In this document: piece by piece, positions 7,625-9,697 of the stretch
Layout: each line of letters begins with the position of its first letter
Numbering within the stretch: the stretch's first letter is position 1
Origin: Acidobacteriota bacterium
GTDB taxonomy: Bacteria; Acidobacteriota; Thermoanaerobaculia; Multivoradales; UBA5704
NCBI GenBank assembly: GCA_003223675.1
Contig: QHVW01000208.1
Coordinates: 1-9,697, forward strand
Length of the DNA: 9,697 nt
Reading direction: 5' to 3'
Program-made: the position numbers and the translations under genes
The notes under the pieces: generated by a model
Database searches by the model: none
What the model was told of the DNA's origin: nothing
Seen by the model: the letters and a program-made list of their open reading frames with translations, nothing else

Positions 7625-7724
7625 AGAGCACGGACGAGCACGGACCCCACACGGACGGACACGCGTGCTCGTCCGTGCGGGTCCGTGGTAGTCCGTGTCT
7701 GTCCGTGTTCTTCTCTTCTCTTCC
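7625..7724. repeat. Symmetric CACGGAC / GTCCGTG heptamer array (possible bidirectional terminator)
   Basis: CACGGAC occurs at 7629-7635, 7639-7645 and 7650-7656, with a partial copy CACG at 7660-7663. From the symmetry point 7663/7664 onward the complement follows: partial CGTG at 7664-7667, then GTCCGTG at 7671, 7681, 7691 and 7701 (first bases), exactly 10 bp apart. A perfect 15-base inverted repeat pairs 7628-7642 with 7664-7678. A pyrimidine tract (7708-7726) follows on the plus strand. The element fills the gap between convergent genes, so it may end transcription from both sides, but no true U-run follows the stem. It looks like a REP-type dispersed repeat or an array for a DNA-binding protein. 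Confidence 0.85.
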
Positions 7725-8831
7725 CTACTGCTGGAACATCCGCCGCCACCAGCGCTGGAGGGCCGGCTGGCCTCGCCGCTCGGCGGCCTGCTCCAGATGC
7801 TCGACCGGCGCGGGGAGCAGGGCCAGCCTCCCCTTCTGGAGCTGGAGCAGCAGGAGATCCATCTCGCGCCCGCGGACGCGGGCGTCGCCGGAGAAGGCGT
7901 CCCCCAGCGAGGTCCGGCCGTCGAAGCGGGCGTAGAAGTCGCGCGCCCTGGCCGGCATGCGCGTCTTCTCGTCCTCCGCCGGCTCCTCCACCCAGACGGG
8001 ATAGCAGCGCTCCAGCAGGTCGAGCGGCACCGCCATGTGCCGGCGGGCCACCAGGACCTGCTCCTCGGCGGCCTGCTCCAGCAATAGATCGTAGACGCTC
8101 ATCTCCTGGCTGGCGGAGTCGGCCGTCTCCCGCACCTCCTCGATGTCGAGCACCCGGTCCACGCAGAGCCGGAACGCCCCCGCCAGGAACCGGTAATAGG
8201 AGCCGCGGATCTTCTTGTAGAGGTCCGCCAGGGCCCGGCGGCCGTCCACCATCTCGACGAGCTGCTGCTGGACCGGCGCCAGGTCCTGCCCGCCGGGCCA
8301 CCGCTCCCCGCGGCGGAGCACGACGCCGTCGTGGACGAGGATCCGGCGCATGCGCGCGACCTCGTCCACCCAGCGGGCCCCCTCCATCATCAGCCCCAGG
8401 ACGTTGATCGGCTCGGGCAGGATCTCCTCCTCCTGGGGCAGCTCCGCCTGGAAGTAGAAGATGCCGCGCTGCCAGAGGAAGAGGTCACAGACCACGTCCT
8501 CGATCTGCCCGCGCAGGGTCTGCTGGACCACCTCGGGTGGGAGCAGTCCCAGTTGGCGCAGCGCCACCCCGAGACGGGTGCCCTGGGCCGCGCAGTGCTT
8601 CAAGGCCTGGAAGAGCTGGCTCTCGCTCAGGTGGCCGTGGAGCACGAGGTGCTGGCCGTAGAGCTCCGCGGGATCGTTCGTGAGGCACCCCACGACCTCG
8701 CCGGCATGGAAGTAGATCCGCTTCTCGCGCTCGCTGCGGCGGATCACGAGCGCTCCCGTGCAGCGCTCGTTCTGCGCCCACTGCAACAGGTCGCCCATGG
8801 GAAAGGCGGTCAGTCTTCCAGAGAATTCCAT
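7725..8831 (-). CDS. DUF4388 domain protein
   Basis: 368 residues from the ATG at 8831, with AGGGGT (8846-8841) nine bases upstream as ribosome site. The N-terminus FSGRLTAFPMGDLLQWAQ (3-20), then TGALVIRR (25-32) and IYFHAGEVVGC (39-49), fits DUF4388 (PATAN-type), a domain found in regulatory and gliding/signalling proteins of Acidobacteriota, Myxococcota and Cyanobacteria. Residues about 55-130 continue the domain with helices (LYGQHLVLHGHLSESQLFQAL) and a closing strand pair (GIFYFQAEL). The rest is mostly helical and charged and matches nothing I recognise; it ends in an aromatic/basic cluster (QRWWRRMFQQ). No signal peptide, membrane helix, receiver domain or zinc motif is seen, so a cytoplasmic protein-interaction role is inferred. 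It is divergent from the next gene across 62 bp. Confidence 0.8.
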   Translation of the reverse strand: MEFSGRLTAFPMGDLLQWAQNERCTGALVIRRSEREKRIYFHAGEVVGCLTNDPAELYGQHLVLHGHLSESQLFQALKHCAAQGTRLGVALRQLGLLPPEVVQQTLRGQIEDVVCDLFLWQRGIFYFQAELPQEEEILPEPINVLGLMMEGARWVDEVARMRRILVHDGVVLRRGERWPGGQDLAPVQQQLVEMVDGRRALADLYKKIRGSYYRFLAGAFRLCVDRVLDIEEVRETADSASQEMSVYDLLLEQAAEEQVLVARRHMAVPLDLLERCYPVWVEEPAEDEKTRMPARARDFYARFDGRTSLGDAFSGDARVRGREMDLLLLQLQKGRLALLPAPVEHLEQAAERRGQPALQRWWRRMFQQ

Positions 8832-8862
8832 AGTGATGGCACCCCTGATCTTAGCAGGGAGT

Positions 8863-8881
8863 CTGGAGAATTTCGCTCCGG
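8863..8881. repeat. Short inverted repeat in the divergent gap
   Basis: CTGGAG (8863-8868) and CTCCGG (8876-8881) can pair across a 7-base loop, with one T-G wobble. It lies between the divergent DUF4388 and exported-protein genes and touches the ribosome binding site of the latter. It could be an operator or an RNA hairpin covering that site; evidence is structural only. Confidence 0.3.
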
Positions 8882-8884
8882 AGG
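8880..8884 (+). promoter_or_regulatory. Ribosome binding site that selects ATG 8894
   Basis: GGAGG lies 9 bases before the ATG at 8894 but 21 bases before the next in-frame ATG at 8906, which has no site of its own. This favours 8894 as the start of the exported protein. Confidence 0.55.
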
Positions 8885-8893
8885 GGCGCTGTT

Positions 8894-9697
8894 ATGCTTC
8901 CTGCCATGGATTCCGTCAAGCATCTGCTCCCGGGTAGTCTCTTGCTCTGCCTCGCGCTCCCCCTGGGAGCGGCCAATCTGCCGTGCCGGCCCTGCGCCGG
9001 CCTGCGCGTCGATTCCTCCGTCCCTCTCGCGGACGTCGCCCGCGTCCTGAAGCCCGGCGGGCTGGAGCCGGGAAGCCCCCTCTTCGTCGCCTGGGAGGTC
9101 CCTCTCTCGGCGGATGCTCCCGTTGACACGAGCCTCCCGGCCACGGTGCGCGACAGCGGCGCGACCCCCTGGATCTCGCTGGTCTTCCGCACCCCGCCGC
9201 CGCTCGCGCAAGGGGCCGAGCGCCTCCAGGCCGAGCTCCGCATCGCGGCCGACGTGGCGTCGAAGGCCCCCGCCGGCACTTGGTTCCAGGTGGTCTGGCG
9301 GCCGGAGACCGGGGACTTCTCGCCGGCCGAATACGCCTTCCTGCTCAAGCGGGCCGCCGTGACGCTGACCGGGGCCCAGGGTCAGGGGAAGGTGGCCTCG
9401 GAGGCCCTCCCCGCCGATCCCAAGATCCTCCAGGCCTTCTATGGCGAAGAGGTGGCGGCCTATCTGGAGGCGGTGGCGCTGCAGCCCGCCGCTCCGGAGG
9501 CGCTCAAGGCGGCGGTCGAGGCAATCCAGAATCAAGACCCCGGACGGCCGATCGTGCTCGACGCGCGGCCGGTGCCGGCCGATCCCAACGAGATGTTGGC
9601 CGGAGCGGCCCGCGACTCCACCGCGGGGGTCGACCTGACGCTGTTCGGGGGGCCGGGGGTGGAGACGGCGCGGCTGGTGCCCCTGCTCTCGCCCCTG
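8894..9697 (+). CDS. Exported protein of unknown function, 3' end outside window
   Basis: The frame is open for 268 codons from the ATG at 8894 to the window end, so the gene is partial. The N-terminus is a signal peptide: Lys9-His10, hydrophobic LLPGSLLLCLALPLG, and a likely cut after Ala26 or Ala27. No lipobox is present. The mature protein begins with a CxxC pair (Cys31, Cys34 in LPCRPCAGL), which may bind metal or form a disulphide. The pattern of strands and helices, with PLFVAWEVP, WISLVFRTP, GTWFQVVWRPE, EYAFLLKRAAVTL and ILQAFYGEEVAAYLEAVAL, reminds me of TIM-barrel glycoside hydrolases or related sugar-binding barrels. That is a loose structural impression, not a family match. Without the C-terminus no catalytic pair can be named. 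It is divergent from the DUF4388 gene. The reading frame is well supported; the function is not. Confidence 0.75.
   Translation, partial: MLPAMDSVKHLLPGSLLLCLALPLGAANLPCRPCAGLRVDSSVPLADVARVLKPGGLEPGSPLFVAWEVPLSADAPVDTSLPATVRDSGATPWISLVFRTPPPLAQGAERLQAELRIAADVASKAPAGTWFQVVWRPETGDFSPAEYAFLLKRAAVTLTGAQGQGKVASEALPADPKILQAFYGEEVAAYLEAVALQPAAPEALKAAVEAIQNQDPGRPIVLDARPVPADPNEMLAGAARDSTAGVDLTLFGGPGVETARLVPLLSPL

Noticed and set aside
7625..7724. CRISPR array
   Set aside because: The repeats are only 7 bases with 3-4 base gaps and are mirrored, with no spacers of CRISPR length and no cas genes.
8848..8898. Possible -10 boxes TAAGAT (minus, 8853-8848) and TATGCT (plus, 8893-8898) in the divergent gap
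   Set aside because: Neither has an acceptable -35 at normal spacing, and each conflicts with the better-supported ribosome site or start codon of its gene.

Overview
The window looks like chromosomal DNA of a GC-rich (well over 60% by eye), Gram-negative-type bacterium. One product carries a lipoprotein signal, a periplasmic transglutaminase-type protein is present, and several genes use exported or membrane products. A DUF4388 protein, a MoxR/DUF58/transglutaminase cluster and a dispersed-repeat-like element would fit Acidobacteriota or a neighbouring deep lineage. That placement is an inference from gene content, not from a search. No phage, transposon, CRISPR, tRNA or rRNA was seen. The genes read as host core and house-keeping genes, not as an imported island.

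Layout. (1) 60-1400 (+): a secreted lipoprotein of the DUF885 metallopeptidase-like type, with an in-frame 15-bp tandem duplication. (2) 6325 down to 1404 (-): a four-gene block reading leftward: MoxR AAA+ ATPase, DUF58 protein, TgpA-like membrane transglutaminase, and a four-helix DUF4239 membrane protein. The first three are joined by 4-base stop/start overlaps (GTGA, ATGA). The fourth follows after 31 bp with its own strong ribosome binding site. Its stop lies 3 bp from the stop of the convergent lipoprotein gene. (3) 6326-6589: a divergent control region with one sigma70-type promoter for the moxR operon (perfect TATAAT) and one for recA (TTGACC-17-TATGAT). (4) 6590-7624 (+): recA. (5) 7625-7724: a convergent gap filled by a symmetric array of the heptamer CACGGAC and its complement at about 10-bp spacing. 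(6) 8831 down to 7725 (-): a DUF4388 protein. (7) 8894-9697 (+): the start of an exported protein of unknown function, cut off by the window end.

How the genes may work together. The MoxR/DUF58/TgpA trio is a recurring module in bacteria. A MoxR AAA+ ATPase and a DUF58 protein are thought to help assemble or activate a partner, here probably the membrane-anchored transglutaminase-fold enzyme whose catalytic Cys-His-Asp lies outside the inner membrane. The DUF4239 protein is a less usual fourth member. recA stands alone, with neither lexA nor recX beside it.

The most unusual non-coding signal is the CACGGAC element after recA. No wholly new enzyme system is evident. The leading candidates for follow-up are that element, the DUF4239 extension of the operon, and the unrecognised exported protein at the right edge.
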